From an uncultured Collinsella sp. (GTDB taxonomy: Bacteria > Actinomycetota > Coriobacteriia > Coriobacteriales > Coriobacteriaceae), in assembly GCA_900542825.1 (NCBI GenBank), contig UQOY01000001.1:310001-374000 (forward strand): a stretch of 64,000 nt of DNA. The letters are read 5' to 3'. The notes beneath the pieces were generated by a model, which did no database searches, was not told the origin of the DNA, and was given only the letters and a program-made list of their open reading frames with translations. Made by a program: the position numbers and the translations under genes. Positions 40,691-49,623 of this stretch are shown here, piece by piece. The first letter of the stretch is position 1. Each line of letters starts with the position of its first letter.

Positions 40691-41660
40691 GAGCCTCCCC
40701 TCCCTTGCAGAAAAACGGAATGATCAGATCGTCAAAATCCTGAATCTCCTCGTGGCCAAAGCCTTCAAAGAACTCATGACGCTTTTCACAGGTCAGGTTG
40801 TTGTAGACCGCAAACTGCGTCGCCGGAGGACAGACGATATCGGCTGTGCCCGTGCCAAACAGTACGGGGCATTTGACCATGGGGGCAAAGTTCTTGGAAT
40901 CGAAGTACGCCAGCTTGGCATAGGCCTCGTCAATACGAGTCGAGTCCTCGTCAAACCAGCGAGACCAATAGCGCAGGCCCTCGTAGGCAATGTCGTCGGC
41001 ATCCAAATCCCAGACCAGGCGGAAATCCGACAGGAAGGGATAGAGGATGGCGGCGCGATTGATAAGCTCGCTGTTAAGCGCACAAGTTGCAATGCCCAAA
41101 CCGCCGCCCTGCGATGCGCCGTTCACAAACACACGGGCAAGATCGATGCCCTCGAGCTCACGAACAATACGGCAAAGAATGCGGATATCTTGGTGCAAGC
41201 GGACATAGTAGAGGTTGGCCGGGTCGCCGTCGATACCGGCGACGATATGGCCCGCGACCGTCGTGCCCTCAAATCCACCAGTGTCCTCGGACGGGCCTCC
41301 TTGGCCAGGACAATCGAGAGCAATGAGCGCCATGCCCATGCCCGCAAACGACGCCTGCTCAAACCAGCTGCGACTCGCACCCGGATATCCATGGAACTGA
41401 AGTACCAATGGCACGGGCTCGTCCGAGACAGGTTTAAGGTACTTGGCGTGCAGGCGAGCGCCACACATGCCGGTATACCAGAGATCGAAAAGCTGGCAGG
41501 TCACGGCATCGGCGACCGATGCCGCCTCGATCGCATAGTCAAGCCCGACGGCGTCAGCCTCGGCCATGCGATCATTCCAAAAGAGATCGAAATCTGATGG
41601 ACGGGACATGGCGCCTCGATATTCACCAAATTGATGTTGTAGCTCCTGAGCACTTGGCAT
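40683..41660 (-). CDS. AXE1-family acetyl esterase, probable sialic-acid O-acetylesterase
   Basis: A 325-residue acetyl-xylan-esterase/cephalosporin-deacetylase-type hydrolase with Ser183 (NGASQGGG), Asp274 (GTADIVCPP) and His303 (GFGHEE). The N-terminus MPSAQELQHQFGEYRG...RPSDFDLFW fits the family, so the ATG at 41660 is chosen although GAGG before the ATG at 41612 is also reasonable. AXE1 enzymes occur in sialic-acid clusters of other gut bacteria; removal of O-acetyl groups from sialic acid before NanA is inferred. Confidence 0.8.
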   Translation of the reverse strand: MPSAQELQHQFGEYRGAMSRPSDFDLFWNDRMAEADAVGLDYAIEAASVADAVTCQLFDLWYTGMCGARLHAKYLKPVSDEPVPLVLQFHGYPGASRSWFEQASFAGMGMALIALDCPGQGGPSEDTGGFEGTTVAGHIVAGIDGDPANLYYVRLHQDIRILCRIVRELEGIDLARVFVNGASQGGGLGIATCALNSELINRAAILYPFLSDFRLVWDLDADDIAYEGLRYWSRWFDEDSTRIDEAYAKLAYFDSKNFAPMVKCPVLFGTGTADIVCPPATQFAVYNNLTCEKRHEFFEGFGHEEIQDFDDLIIPFFCKGGEAHV

Positions 41661-41696
41661 GGCTCGTGAACCCAACCTTTCGAAATCGCAACGGAG

Positions 41697-41724
41697 GTGC
41701 GCCCGGCAAGAAAACCGGGCGCAC
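41697..41724 (-). promoter_or_regulatory. Intercistronic hairpin after the transporter genes
   Basis: A perfect 10-bp stem GTGCGCCCGG/CCGGGCGCAC (41697-41706 with 41715-41724) between the ATPase and esterase genes, without a following T run. Confidence 0.55.
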
Positions 41725-41740
41725 GGGAGGGAAAGCGAAG

Positions 41741-42568
41741 TTACTCGCCGAGCTTGGGATGCAGCAGCGACGGCGCAGCGCCGAGCAGCATCTTGGTGTA
41801 GGGGTCTTGAGGATGCTGGAAGACCTGCTTGGCCTCGCCCTGCTCGACGATCTTGCCGCCATTCATGACGATGATGTCGTCGGAAATATAGCGGACCGTC
41901 TGGATGTCATGGCTGATGAACACCATGGCCAGGCCGAGCTCCTTCTTAAGGTCGGTCAGCAGGTTGAGAATCTGAGCGCGGACCGAAACGTCCAGAGCCG
42001 AGGTGGGCTCGTCGGCAATGATGGCATCGGGGTTCAGCGACAGGGCACGGGCAATTGCGACGCGCTGGCGCTGGCCGCCCGAAAGCTGGCCGGGAAGAAC
42101 CTCGGCGGCAGAACTGGGCAGACCGGTGAGCTCCAAGAGTTCCTTGACGCGCTTCTCCTGCTCGGCCTCGGTGCCCAGATTGTGGACGCGCATGGGATCG
42201 AGCAGCTGCTCGCGAACGACCATGCGGGGGTTGAGTGCCGTCGCGGGGTTCTGGAACACGACCGAAATGACGCGGCCCATGTGACGACGGTCCTCGGCGG
42301 TACGTTTGGTGACGTCCTTGCCCTTAAAGTAGACCTTGCCGCTCGTGGGGGCCTGCAGGCCGCACATGACGTTAGCCGTGGTGGACTTTCCGCAACCGGA
42401 CTCGCCGACGATGCCGATGGTCTGGCCGGGCATGAGCTTAATCGTTACACCCTGGACGGCGTGAACCAGGTTGGGGTGCAGAATCGAGCCGGTACGGGTC
42501 CTAAAGGTGACGTGGACGTCATCAAGGAAGATGATCGGCTCGACGCCGTTGACTGCGGTCTCGCTCAT
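41741..42568 (-). CDS. ABC transporter ATPase of the sialic-acid uptake system (SatD/OppF-like)
   Basis: A 275-residue Opp/Dpp-type ATPase: Walker A GESGCGKS, signature LSGGQRQRVAIARA, Walker B IIADEPTSALDVS. It is shorter than OppF and lacks most of the C-terminal cysteine region. The ATG directly follows the stop of the fused permease-ATPase gene. Confidence 0.9.
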   Translation of the reverse strand: MSETAVNGVEPIIFLDDVHVTFRTRTGSILHPNLVHAVQGVTIKLMPGQTIGIVGESGCGKSTTANVMCGLQAPTSGKVYFKGKDVTKRTAEDRRHMGRVISVVFQNPATALNPRMVVREQLLDPMRVHNLGTEAEQEKRVKELLELTGLPSSAAEVLPGQLSGGQRQRVAIARALSLNPDAIIADEPTSALDVSVRAQILNLLTDLKKELGLAMVFISHDIQTVRYISDDIIVMNGGKIVEQGEAKQVFQHPQDPYTKMLLGAAPSLLHPKLGE

Positions 42569-44584
42569 CTACATCACCTCCGCGTGAGGGGTCAAACCAT
42601 TTGCCTTGAGCACCTCGTCGGGGAGCTCGGAATAGAAGTGCTCGGTGCCGGGCACGCGCTTGAAGACCGGACGGGTGTCCAGGCCGATGCGCGGATGGCT
42701 CGAGCGGGGCGCGAAGCGATCGCCCTTGGGGAAATCGCGCGGGCTCGGAACGGCGCCGGGCACCTGGTGCAGGCGGCCCGAACCGCTCTCGATGGACAGG
42801 ACGGAGCCCAGAAGGCCGCGGGTGTACTCGTGAATCGGGTTGGTGAGCAGCTCCTTGGTGGGCGCCTGCTCGATAACCTGGCCGGCGTACATAACCGTGA
42901 TGTTGTGGGCGACCTCGGCGACCAGCGCCAGGTCGTGCGAAACAAAAATCATGGCAAAGCCGAGCTTGGCCTGAAGGTCGTTGAGCAGCTTGATGACCTG
43001 CTTTTGGACGGTAACGTCCAGAGCGGTCGTGGGCTCGTCGCAGATGACCAGCTTGGGGTCGCGGGTAAGGGCCATAGCGATCAGAACGCGCTGACGCTGA
43101 CCACCGGAAAGCTCATGCGGATAGCTCTCGAGCGTACGCTTGGGATCGAGGCCCACGAGCTCCAGGAGCTCCTCGGCGCTGCGGGTGCCGCCGCGCTTGG
43201 TGAGCTGCTTCATCTGGGCAGAGATGAGCATAGAGGGGTTGAGCGAGGACAGGGCGTCCTGATAGACCATGGCGATATCGGTACCGCGCAGGCCGAACCA
43301 CTCCTTCTTGCTCATCTTGAGCAGGTCACGACCCTCCCAGAGGACCTCGCCGGAAAGGTGCTCGTCCTCATCGGTCAGACCCATGATGGCCAGCGTGGTG
43401 ATGGACTTACCGCAACCGGACTCGCCCACCAGGCCCATGGTCTGACCAGGACGGACGTCAAAGTTGACATGGTCGACGACGTTGATATCACCGTGATGCT
43501 CAAACTGGATGCAGAAGTCACGGACCGAGAGAATCGGCTCGACAGACTCGTCGGGCACATGGCGATCGTCACGCTTGAGCTCGACATCGCGCAGGGCGCC
43601 AAGGCGAGCGGAGAGGGACTGGGCCTGCTCCTTGTAGGCGCGAACGGGGTCGGAGACCAGCAGGTCGGCCTCGCGACGCTTGGAGGAATCGGTCGGATCC
43701 AGGGCGGCGGAGGGAGCAGCGGCCATGGCGTCGGTAATGCCCTCGGAGAGGATGTTGAGCGCCAGGCAGGTGATCATGATAGCCAGGCCCGGGAACAGCG
43801 CCTGCCACCAACGGCCGGCGAGCACGCCGCCGCGGGCGTCGGCGAGGATGTTGCCCCAGGTAGCGGTGGGCTCCTGGATACCAGCGCCGATGAAGGTCAG
43901 CGAGGCCTCGAAGATGATGGCGTCGGCGACCAGGGTAACGGTGAAGACCATGATTGGGGCGATGCAGTTACGCAGAACATGCTTGATCAAAATCCATGGA
44001 GCCTTGGCGCCGGAAACGATGACCGCGCGGACATAGTCCTCGCCGTACTCGGACACGATGTTGGCGCGCACGATACGGGCAATCTGCGGAGTGTACATAA
44101 AGCCGATGGCGAAGATGATCGACGGCACGGAGTTGCCCAGGATGGAGACGAAGACGGCCGCGAGGGCGATGCCCGGGATAGACATAATGATGTCCAAGAT
44201 ACGCATGATCGTCTCGGAGACGGCCTTGCGCGAAACCGCTGCAAGGGCGCCCACGACCGAGCCGCAGACCAGAGCCATGGCAGTGGCGCCAAAGCCGATA
44301 ATCAGCGAGTAACGACCACCGTAGAGCATACGCGACAGAATGTCGCGACCCTTATCGTCGGTACCGAAGATAAATCCGTTGCCGGGAGCCTGGCGAGCCG
44401 TAAAGATCTCGACCGGGCTATAGGGGGCAAGAAGGGGCGCCAGAATCGCAGTCAGGGCGACCAGCACCAGCACGACGGCGGCAATCTTAGAAGACAGCGT
44501 CATCTTCTTCCAGCCACCGAGCTTGAGCCCCTTGGAGGCAGCCTTCTCAAGCTGCTCGGTTTGCTTCTCTCGAATCTTTACCAT
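42569..44584 (-). CDS. Fused OppC-type permease and OppD-type ATPase (SatC-like)
   Basis: A 671-residue fusion. Residues ~30-290 form a DppC-like permease with FGTDDKGRDILSRMLYGGRYS and the EAA-type loop around 185-205. A ~55-residue linker leads to an ATPase domain (~350-671) with Walker A GESGCGKS (387-394), signature LSGGQRQR (492-499) and Walker B CDEPT (515-519). Four-gene SatABCD-type sialic-acid transporters need such a fusion to supply all five parts, which supports sialic acid as the substrate. The frame is open through the linker. Confidence 0.9.
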   Translation of the reverse strand: MVKIREKQTEQLEKAASKGLKLGGWKKMTLSSKIAAVVLVLVALTAILAPLLAPYSPVEIFTARQAPGNGFIFGTDDKGRDILSRMLYGGRYSLIIGFGATAMALVCGSVVGALAAVSRKAVSETIMRILDIIMSIPGIALAAVFVSILGNSVPSIIFAIGFMYTPQIARIVRANIVSEYGEDYVRAVIVSGAKAPWILIKHVLRNCIAPIMVFTVTLVADAIIFEASLTFIGAGIQEPTATWGNILADARGGVLAGRWWQALFPGLAIMITCLALNILSEGITDAMAAAPSAALDPTDSSKRREADLLVSDPVRAYKEQAQSLSARLGALRDVELKRDDRHVPDESVEPILSVRDFCIQFEHHGDINVVDHVNFDVRPGQTMGLVGESGCGKSITTLAIMGLTDEDEHLSGEVLWEGRDLLKMSKKEWFGLRGTDIAMVYQDALSSLNPSMLISAQMKQLTKRGGTRSAEELLELVGLDPKRTLESYPHELSGGQRQRVLIAMALTRDPKLVICDEPTTALDVTVQKQVIKLLNDLQAKLGFAMIFVSHDLALVAEVAHNITVMYAGQVIEQAPTKELLTNPIHEYTRGLLGSVLSIESGSGRLHQVPGAVPSPRDFPKGDRFAPRSSHPRIGLDTRPVFKRVPGTEHFYSELPDEVLKANGLTPHAEVM

Positions 44585-44587
44585 AAT

Positions 44588-45544
44588 CTACACCGTCCTG
44601 ATGCGCGGGTTGATGAGCAGGTAGAGCATGTCAACCACGATGTTGATGATGATGAAGGCAAGAGCAACGACGATAACGACGCCCTGAACCAGGTTCGCCT
44701 CGTTGCCCTGAACGCCCTGCAGAATCGCGGTGCCCATGCCGGGGAGGTTGAAGATAACCTCGATGACGACGGCGCCGCCCATGAGGTAACCGATCTTAAG
44801 ACCGAGAGTGGTGACCGGGGTGATCAGCGCATTGCGAAGAACGTTGATGCCGACGACAACCTTCTCGGGAACGCCGGCGCCGCGAGCCATACGGACATAA
44901 TCCTTGTCGAGCTCCTCGACCATGGCGGTACGCACGATACGAGTCATCTGGCCCGTCAGCGGAAATGCCAAGGCGATAGCGGGCATGATCATACGTCCCA
45001 GATAGCCAACCGGATTCGTGGTGAAGTGAGGCAGAGCACCCGATGCCGGGAGCACCTTAAGGTAGGAAGAGAACAGCAGGATCAACAGAACGGCAAGCCA
45101 GAACGACGGGGTTGCCAAGCCGGCGATGGAAAAGACGCGGATCACTTGGTCCGGCCATTTGTCGCGATACAGTGCCGCGATGACGCCGAGCAAAAACGAA
45201 ACGACCGCACCGATGGCAAGACCAATGAAGGTCAGCTGCATCGTGACGGGCAGGGCCGTGGAGATGCGCTTGGCAACGGAGTTGCGAGCAGCACCATAGG
45301 TGCCCATGTCGCCATGGATCAAATCGCCCATATAGCGCACGTAGCGCACGGGCCAGGGGTCGTCCAGACCATACTTCTCATGGTACTCGGCAACCGCCTC
45401 GGGCGAGGCACCGTCACCCAACGCCGTGTAGGCGGGGTCGGTCTTGGAGAACGACATAAGGAAAAACACCAGGACGGTGACGCCCAATGCCATGATCGGC
45501 AGCGCCACAAGACGCCTTCCAATCAAACGTAGCAAGTTGTTCAC
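44588..45544 (-). CDS. ABC permease of the sialic-acid uptake system (SatB/OppB-like)
   Basis: A 318-residue OppB-type membrane protein (RLIGRRLVALPIMALGVTVLVFFL at the start; EAA loop RMARGAGVPEKVVVGINVLRN). The start is GTG at 45544, with GGGGAGA before it; the TTG at 45577 further up is less likely. It ends three bases before the fused permease-ATPase gene. Confidence 0.9.
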   Translation of the reverse strand: MNNLLRLIGRRLVALPIMALGVTVLVFFLMSFSKTDPAYTALGDGASPEAVAEYHEKYGLDDPWPVRYVRYMGDLIHGDMGTYGAARNSVAKRISTALPVTMQLTFIGLAIGAVVSFLLGVIAALYRDKWPDQVIRVFSIAGLATPSFWLAVLLILLFSSYLKVLPASGALPHFTTNPVGYLGRMIMPAIALAFPLTGQMTRIVRTAMVEELDKDYVRMARGAGVPEKVVVGINVLRNALITPVTTLGLKIGYLMGGAVVIEVIFNLPGMGTAILQGVQGNEANLVQGVVIVVALAFIIINIVVDMLYLLINPRIRTV

Positions 45545-45605
45545 GTTCTCTCCCCTTTCTTTTGTCGGTAGGACCAACTGGTATATGAGTACGGATACTC
45601 ATTAC

Positions 45606-45639
45606 AAGACCCGAGCGACATCGTTGCCGCCCGGGTCTT
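45606..45639 (-). promoter_or_regulatory. Hairpin between the binding-protein and permease genes
   Basis: AAGACCCG (45606-45613) pairs with CGGGTCTT (45632-45639), extended by partial GC pairing. It matches the position of the oppA-oppB hairpin and may reduce downstream expression. Confidence 0.55.
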
Positions 45640-45701
45640 TGTTTCAACTATGAGGATACGGTCCCAACGACCGACATCCTGCATACAGACTCAAGCGAGT
45701 C

Positions 45702-47312
45702 TTACGCCTTGACGGTCGCAACGCCCCTGAAGGACATGCTCGTCGTGCCGATGCCCTTGAAGCCATCGAGGGCCTCGCCGTTGGGCGCAGTGGACGGATC
45801 GTCCCAGGAAGCGGAGACAGTCTTGACGTGGACAACGGGGTACAGAACGGCGTTGTCGGCAATGATGTCGAAGCACTCGTTCCACTTCTTCTGCTGCTCG
45901 TCGCCCTCGGCGGCAAGAGCCTCGTCCATGAGACTGTGGAGCTTCTGCCACTCAGCGGACTCCTTCCACGGGCAACGGGTCTGCATCCAGACGTTGTCGC
46001 CGTACCACCAGTTGAGCAGCAGGTCGGGGTCGGCGCCGAAGCAGGAAGGATCGCCAGGGGCAAGGAGGATATCGTAGGCCTCGCCGCCGTCGATGGCAGC
46101 GTAGGTGGCCGGCGAGGTATCGGTCTGGATGGTCACCTCGAAGCCGAGAGCGTCGAGGTCGTTCTTGACCTGGGCGGCCATGCCCTTAATCTGCTCGTTG
46201 TCGGTGGTGCGCAGGGTGATAGCGCCCGGGGTGATACCGGACTCCTCGATGAGCTTCTTGGCCTTCTTGGTATCGGTCTTGTACACCGTGGAAGCCTCAT
46301 GATAGTTGGTGAAGCTCTTGGGCAGGTAGCAGCTGGCAGCGGTGGCAAGGCCGGCGAAGGTGTTGCTGACCATCTTCTCGGTGTCGAGCGCATACATGAC
46401 GGCCTGACGGACCTTGACGTCGTTCCAAGGCTCCTTGGCGACGTTGAACATGATGAAGCGGGTGCCGAAACCCTGAACGTTATCAATCTTGCAGCCGGCG
46501 CTCTCGAGCTGGTCGACAGCGTCAGCGGTAACGAGCTCCATAACGAGCGTGGAGCCCTCCTGCTGAGCGGTAACGCGAGCGGTGGGGTCGGTCAGGATGC
46601 TGTACTGGATCTTCTTATCCTCGGCTGCATACTCACCGTTGTACTCGGGGTTGGGAACCAGGGTGATCTCGGTATCGGAGATAGAGTCGTACATCCAGGG
46701 GCCGGAGCCGATCGGCTGCTTGGCGCGATCCTCCTCGGTCTGGGTGGCCGGGGTAACGCGGATGATGGCAAGACGATCCTTGAGCAGGGAGAAGTTGGGG
46801 ACCTTAGTCTTGACCGTCACGGTGCTGGCGTCCTTAGCCTCGATGGACTCAAAGGGCTGGAAGAACGGAGCATAGGTAGCGGAAGCGGCGCAAGCGGTGT
46901 AGGAAGCGACGACGTCGTCAGCGGTGACCTCGGTACCATCGGAGAACTTGGCGCCCTTGCGGATGGTGACCTCGAAAGTGGTGTCGTCCACAGACTTGGG
47001 ATCGTCGGTGGCGAGCTCGTTGAAGGTGCTGTAGTCGTGGTAATCGATGCCGTAAAGGCCCTCGACGACATGCCAGTTAGCGCCCAGGCCAACAGCGGAG
47101 CCGGTGCTGGCGGGGTCGAAGCTGGACGGAGCGTAAGCGGAACCAGCGGTAATCACGCCGCCGCCACGGTTAGCGGAATCGGTGGAGCTGGCAGCGGAGC
47201 CAGAATCGGAGCTGCCACCGCAGCCGGTGAGACCAAGGCCGGCGACAGCAGCGACGCTGCCGGTGAGGCCGAGGAACGAACGCCTGGACATACCCTTGTT
47301 GATGATGGCCAT
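45702..47312 (-). CDS. Extracellular binding lipoprotein of the sialic-acid uptake system (SatA-like, SBP family 5)
   Basis: A 536-residue binding protein with a twin-arginine-like MSRRSFLGLTG, hydrophobic core and lipobox LTGC, then a Ser/Gly-rich spacer. Family-5 features are seen (IRKGAKFSDGTEVTADDVVASY). ATAGGAG precedes the ATG at 47312. Its homologues bind peptides or, in SatA systems, sialic acid; the nan context favours the latter. It heads the operon. Confidence 0.85.
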   Translation of the reverse strand: MAIINKGMSRRSFLGLTGSVAAVAGLGLTGCGGSSDSGSAASSTDSANRGGGVITAGSAYAPSSFDPASTGSAVGLGANWHVVEGLYGIDYHDYSTFNELATDDPKSVDDTTFEVTIRKGAKFSDGTEVTADDVVASYTACAASATYAPFFQPFESIEAKDASTVTVKTKVPNFSLLKDRLAIIRVTPATQTEEDRAKQPIGSGPWMYDSISDTEITLVPNPEYNGEYAAEDKKIQYSILTDPTARVTAQQEGSTLVMELVTADAVDQLESAGCKIDNVQGFGTRFIMFNVAKEPWNDVKVRQAVMYALDTEKMVSNTFAGLATAASCYLPKSFTNYHEASTVYKTDTKKAKKLIEESGITPGAITLRTTDNEQIKGMAAQVKNDLDALGFEVTIQTDTSPATYAAIDGGEAYDILLAPGDPSCFGADPDLLLNWWYGDNVWMQTRCPWKESAEWQKLHSLMDEALAAEGDEQQKKWNECFDIIADNAVLYPVVHVKTVSASWDDPSTAPNGEALDGFKGIGTTSMSFRGVATVKA

Positions 47313-47676
47313 GTCTTCTCCTATCAATAGAGAATCTTACCCGGGAGCACCTAGACTTGCCCCCGCGCAACTTGCGGACGATATATACCTTACCTACCGA
47401 CAAACCCAACTTGGGTGCCGCGCTCGGCGACCGATACGCACATCCGCTTGAACGGTATTTACTACCGTTCACCGAAATCGTTGACAAACAAAACGACAGA
47501 CAGTATGCATCGACGAGGTGAGATATCAGTCATCGTCAATCCGCAGGATAGCAGCGCTTTCCCTTCGGCGTAGTCAAACGTTTTAGCGTTAATAAACCGC
47601 GAAATCAGCAGGTAATCACAGTGAAATAAAAGGTTGAAATTCACGCAATCATATATATCAGTTGTTTAAGGTGTGT
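47313..47676. other. Control region upstream of the sialic-acid operon
   Basis: 364 bp without a gene. It holds the operon promoter and two palindromes (47382-47470). The part from 47480 to 47676 is A/T-rich and shows nothing else that I can name apart from the uvrC 3' end. Confidence 0.65.
47382..47470 (-). promoter_or_regulatory. Sialic-acid operon promoter with two palindromic operators
   Basis: TTGGGT (47404-47409 on the minus strand) and TATATA (47382-47387) are 16 bp apart. ACCCAA-C-TTGGGT (47404-47416) overlaps the -35 and could be a repressor site. GAACGGTA-N5-TACCGTTC (47450-47470) lies about 45 bp further up and could bind a second dimeric regulator. No regulator gene lies nearby. 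Confidence 0.5.
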
Positions 47677-49623
47677 TTAGTTTTCGGATCGGCTTGTGGC
47701 GGCCTTGTCTCGCTCTTCATTCCAGGCAGCAAGGGCCTCATGGACCGATCTTGCGACATCGGCAGGAACGCCTCGAACCTCTGCAATCTCTTTCTCGCTC
47801 GCCGCGCGCAACCGTTTCATCGAGCCAAAATGGCGCATAATAGCACGTTTTCTGGTGGGTCCCACGCCTGGTACATCGTCGAGCACCGAGACCGTCATTG
47901 CCTTATCGCGCAGCTCGCGATGGAATGTAATGGCAAAACGGTGCGATTCGTCTCGCACCTGTTTGATCAGATAGAGCGAAGCGGACCCTGTCGGCAGCAC
48001 GACAGGTGTCTCGTCCCAAGGCACAAAAACCTCCTCATCGGCCTTCGCCAAGCCGCAAACTGGTATATCGAGTCCAAGGGCCTCAAGTTGTTTGATCGCG
48101 GCCGTCAATTGCGGCTTACCGCCGTCGACAACAAGTAAATCGGGGCGCGAGCCAAAGCGCTCATCGGCCATGCGCTCAGGAGCGTAGCGCCGACCAAGGA
48201 CCTCGGACATCGACACGAAGTCGTTCGCCTCGTCCAGCTCGGCCTGGATTTTAAAGCGTCGGTACTGGCTCTTGTCGGCACGGCCGTTGGTAAACACCAC
48301 CATCGACGCAACCGTAAAGGTGCCATGCAGCGTGGAAATATCGAAGCACTCGATACGCATCGGAGGCTCGGGCAGCGCCAGAGCACTCTCGAGCTCCAAA
48401 AGTGCCTGATTGGTGCGATCGTCGGCATAACCTGTGCGCATCATGTAGCGCATAAGGGCATGACGGGCATTTTTGGATGCCATATCGAGTAATCGATGCT
48501 TTTCGCCGCGCTGAGGTCTATGGAGATGGCAGGAGCGTTCGCGCTTGGCCGCAAGCCACTCCCCCAGCGTCTCTGCGTCCTCAAGCTCAACAGAAAGGTT
48601 GATCTCAGCTGGAATATCAGCCGTCTCGTCGTAATAGCGCTTAAGAAAACCCGACTGGAGTTCTTCCTCGTCGACATCGAGGCCCTTATCGAGAATAAAC
48701 TCACAGGTTCGAACCGTTCGACCCTCGCGTACGACAAAGACGCAGGCAGCCGAGATGGTCTCCTCGCGATAAAAGCCAATGACATCGATATCGACACTGG
48801 ACGGAAATACGACCTGTTGGCGATCATCCAGGCCCCTGATGACATCCAGACGACGCTTGACGCGTGCCGCACGCTCAAAATCGAGCGCCTCGGCAGCCTC
48901 TGTCATCTCGGCCGTGAGCTCGTCGACGACATCCTTGCGATGGCCAGACAAAAAGCGCTCGACGCGCTTAACGTTCTTGGCATAGTCGGCGGGAGAAATC
49001 GCACCGACACACGCCCCCGGTCCACGGCCGACATGATAGTCAAAGCAAGGCCGCCCGTTTTGCGCGCAAATCATATTGACGATATCTTCTTCGCCCTTGT
49101 GGGACTCGACAATACGGCGGCATCGACGCCACTCCGCACAAGAAGCCGAGCAGATCGGGATCACCTTGCGCAGCGTATCAATGGTCTCACGCGCCGCACG
49201 GCTGTCAGTATAGGGACCAAAATAGCGCGTTCCCGGCTTATGGCGCTCACGCGTATATTTGATAGCCGGAAACAGGTCGCTCTTGGTGATAGCGATAAAG
49301 GGATAGCTCTTGTCGTCCTTAAGGTCCACATTAAAGTACGGATGGTACTGACCAATCAGGTTGCGCTCGAGCACAAGCGCCTCATGCTCGGTTTCGACAA
49401 CGATGTAGTCAAAGCTCGCAACCAATTGCATCATGAGCGGTATTTTTTGGCGCTCATCCTGCAGCGTCACGTACTGGCGCATGCGGGAACGCAAGTTTTT
49501 CGCCTTGCCAACGTAGATGACATCGCCCTTGGCATCTTTCCAAAGGTAACATCCGGGCTGCGTGGGAACGCGCGAAACCTGCTCGGCGAGCGTTGGTATG
49601 TTGTCGTGGCCGGCCACACGCAC
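47677..49623 (-). CDS. uvrC: Excinuclease ABC subunit C
   Basis: A 648-residue protein: an N-terminal GIY-YIG nuclease (QPGCYLWKDAKGDVIYVGKAKNLRSRM), a UVR motif near residues 240-275, an RNase-H-like C-terminal nuclease domain (DLLVVDGGKPQL) and a tandem helix-hairpin-helix end (VPGVGPTRKRAIMRHFGS). It makes both incisions in nucleotide excision repair. The GTG start at 49623 directly abuts the murJ stop; a GTG two codons later is also possible. Confidence 0.96.
   Translation of the reverse strand: MRVAGHDNIPTLAEQVSRVPTQPGCYLWKDAKGDVIYVGKAKNLRSRMRQYVTLQDERQKIPLMMQLVASFDYIVVETEHEALVLERNLIGQYHPYFNVDLKDDKSYPFIAITKSDLFPAIKYTRERHKPGTRYFGPYTDSRAARETIDTLRKVIPICSASCAEWRRCRRIVESHKGEEDIVNMICAQNGRPCFDYHVGRGPGACVGAISPADYAKNVKRVERFLSGHRKDVVDELTAEMTEAAEALDFERAARVKRRLDVIRGLDDRQQVVFPSSVDIDVIGFYREETISAACVFVVREGRTVRTCEFILDKGLDVDEEELQSGFLKRYYDETADIPAEINLSVELEDAETLGEWLAAKRERSCHLHRPQRGEKHRLLDMASKNARHALMRYMMRTGYADDRTNQALLELESALALPEPPMRIECFDISTLHGTFTVASMVVFTNGRADKSQYRRFKIQAELDEANDFVSMSEVLGRRYAPERMADERFGSRPDLLVVDGGKPQLTAAIKQLEALGLDIPVCGLAKADEEVFVPWDETPVVLPTGSASLYLIKQVRDESHRFAITFHRELRDKAMTVSVLDDVPGVGPTRKRAIMRHFGSMKRLRAASEKEIAEVRGVPADVARSVHEALAAWNEERDKAATSRSEN

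Noticed and set aside
41519..45532. 1337-codon plus-strand open frame
   Set aside because: It runs antisense through the transporter genes, has low-complexity Gly/Asp/His-rich composition, and arises from third-position GC bias. Other long antisense frames (2149-3789, 14026-16284, 27772-29439, 30090-31823) were dismissed for the same reason.
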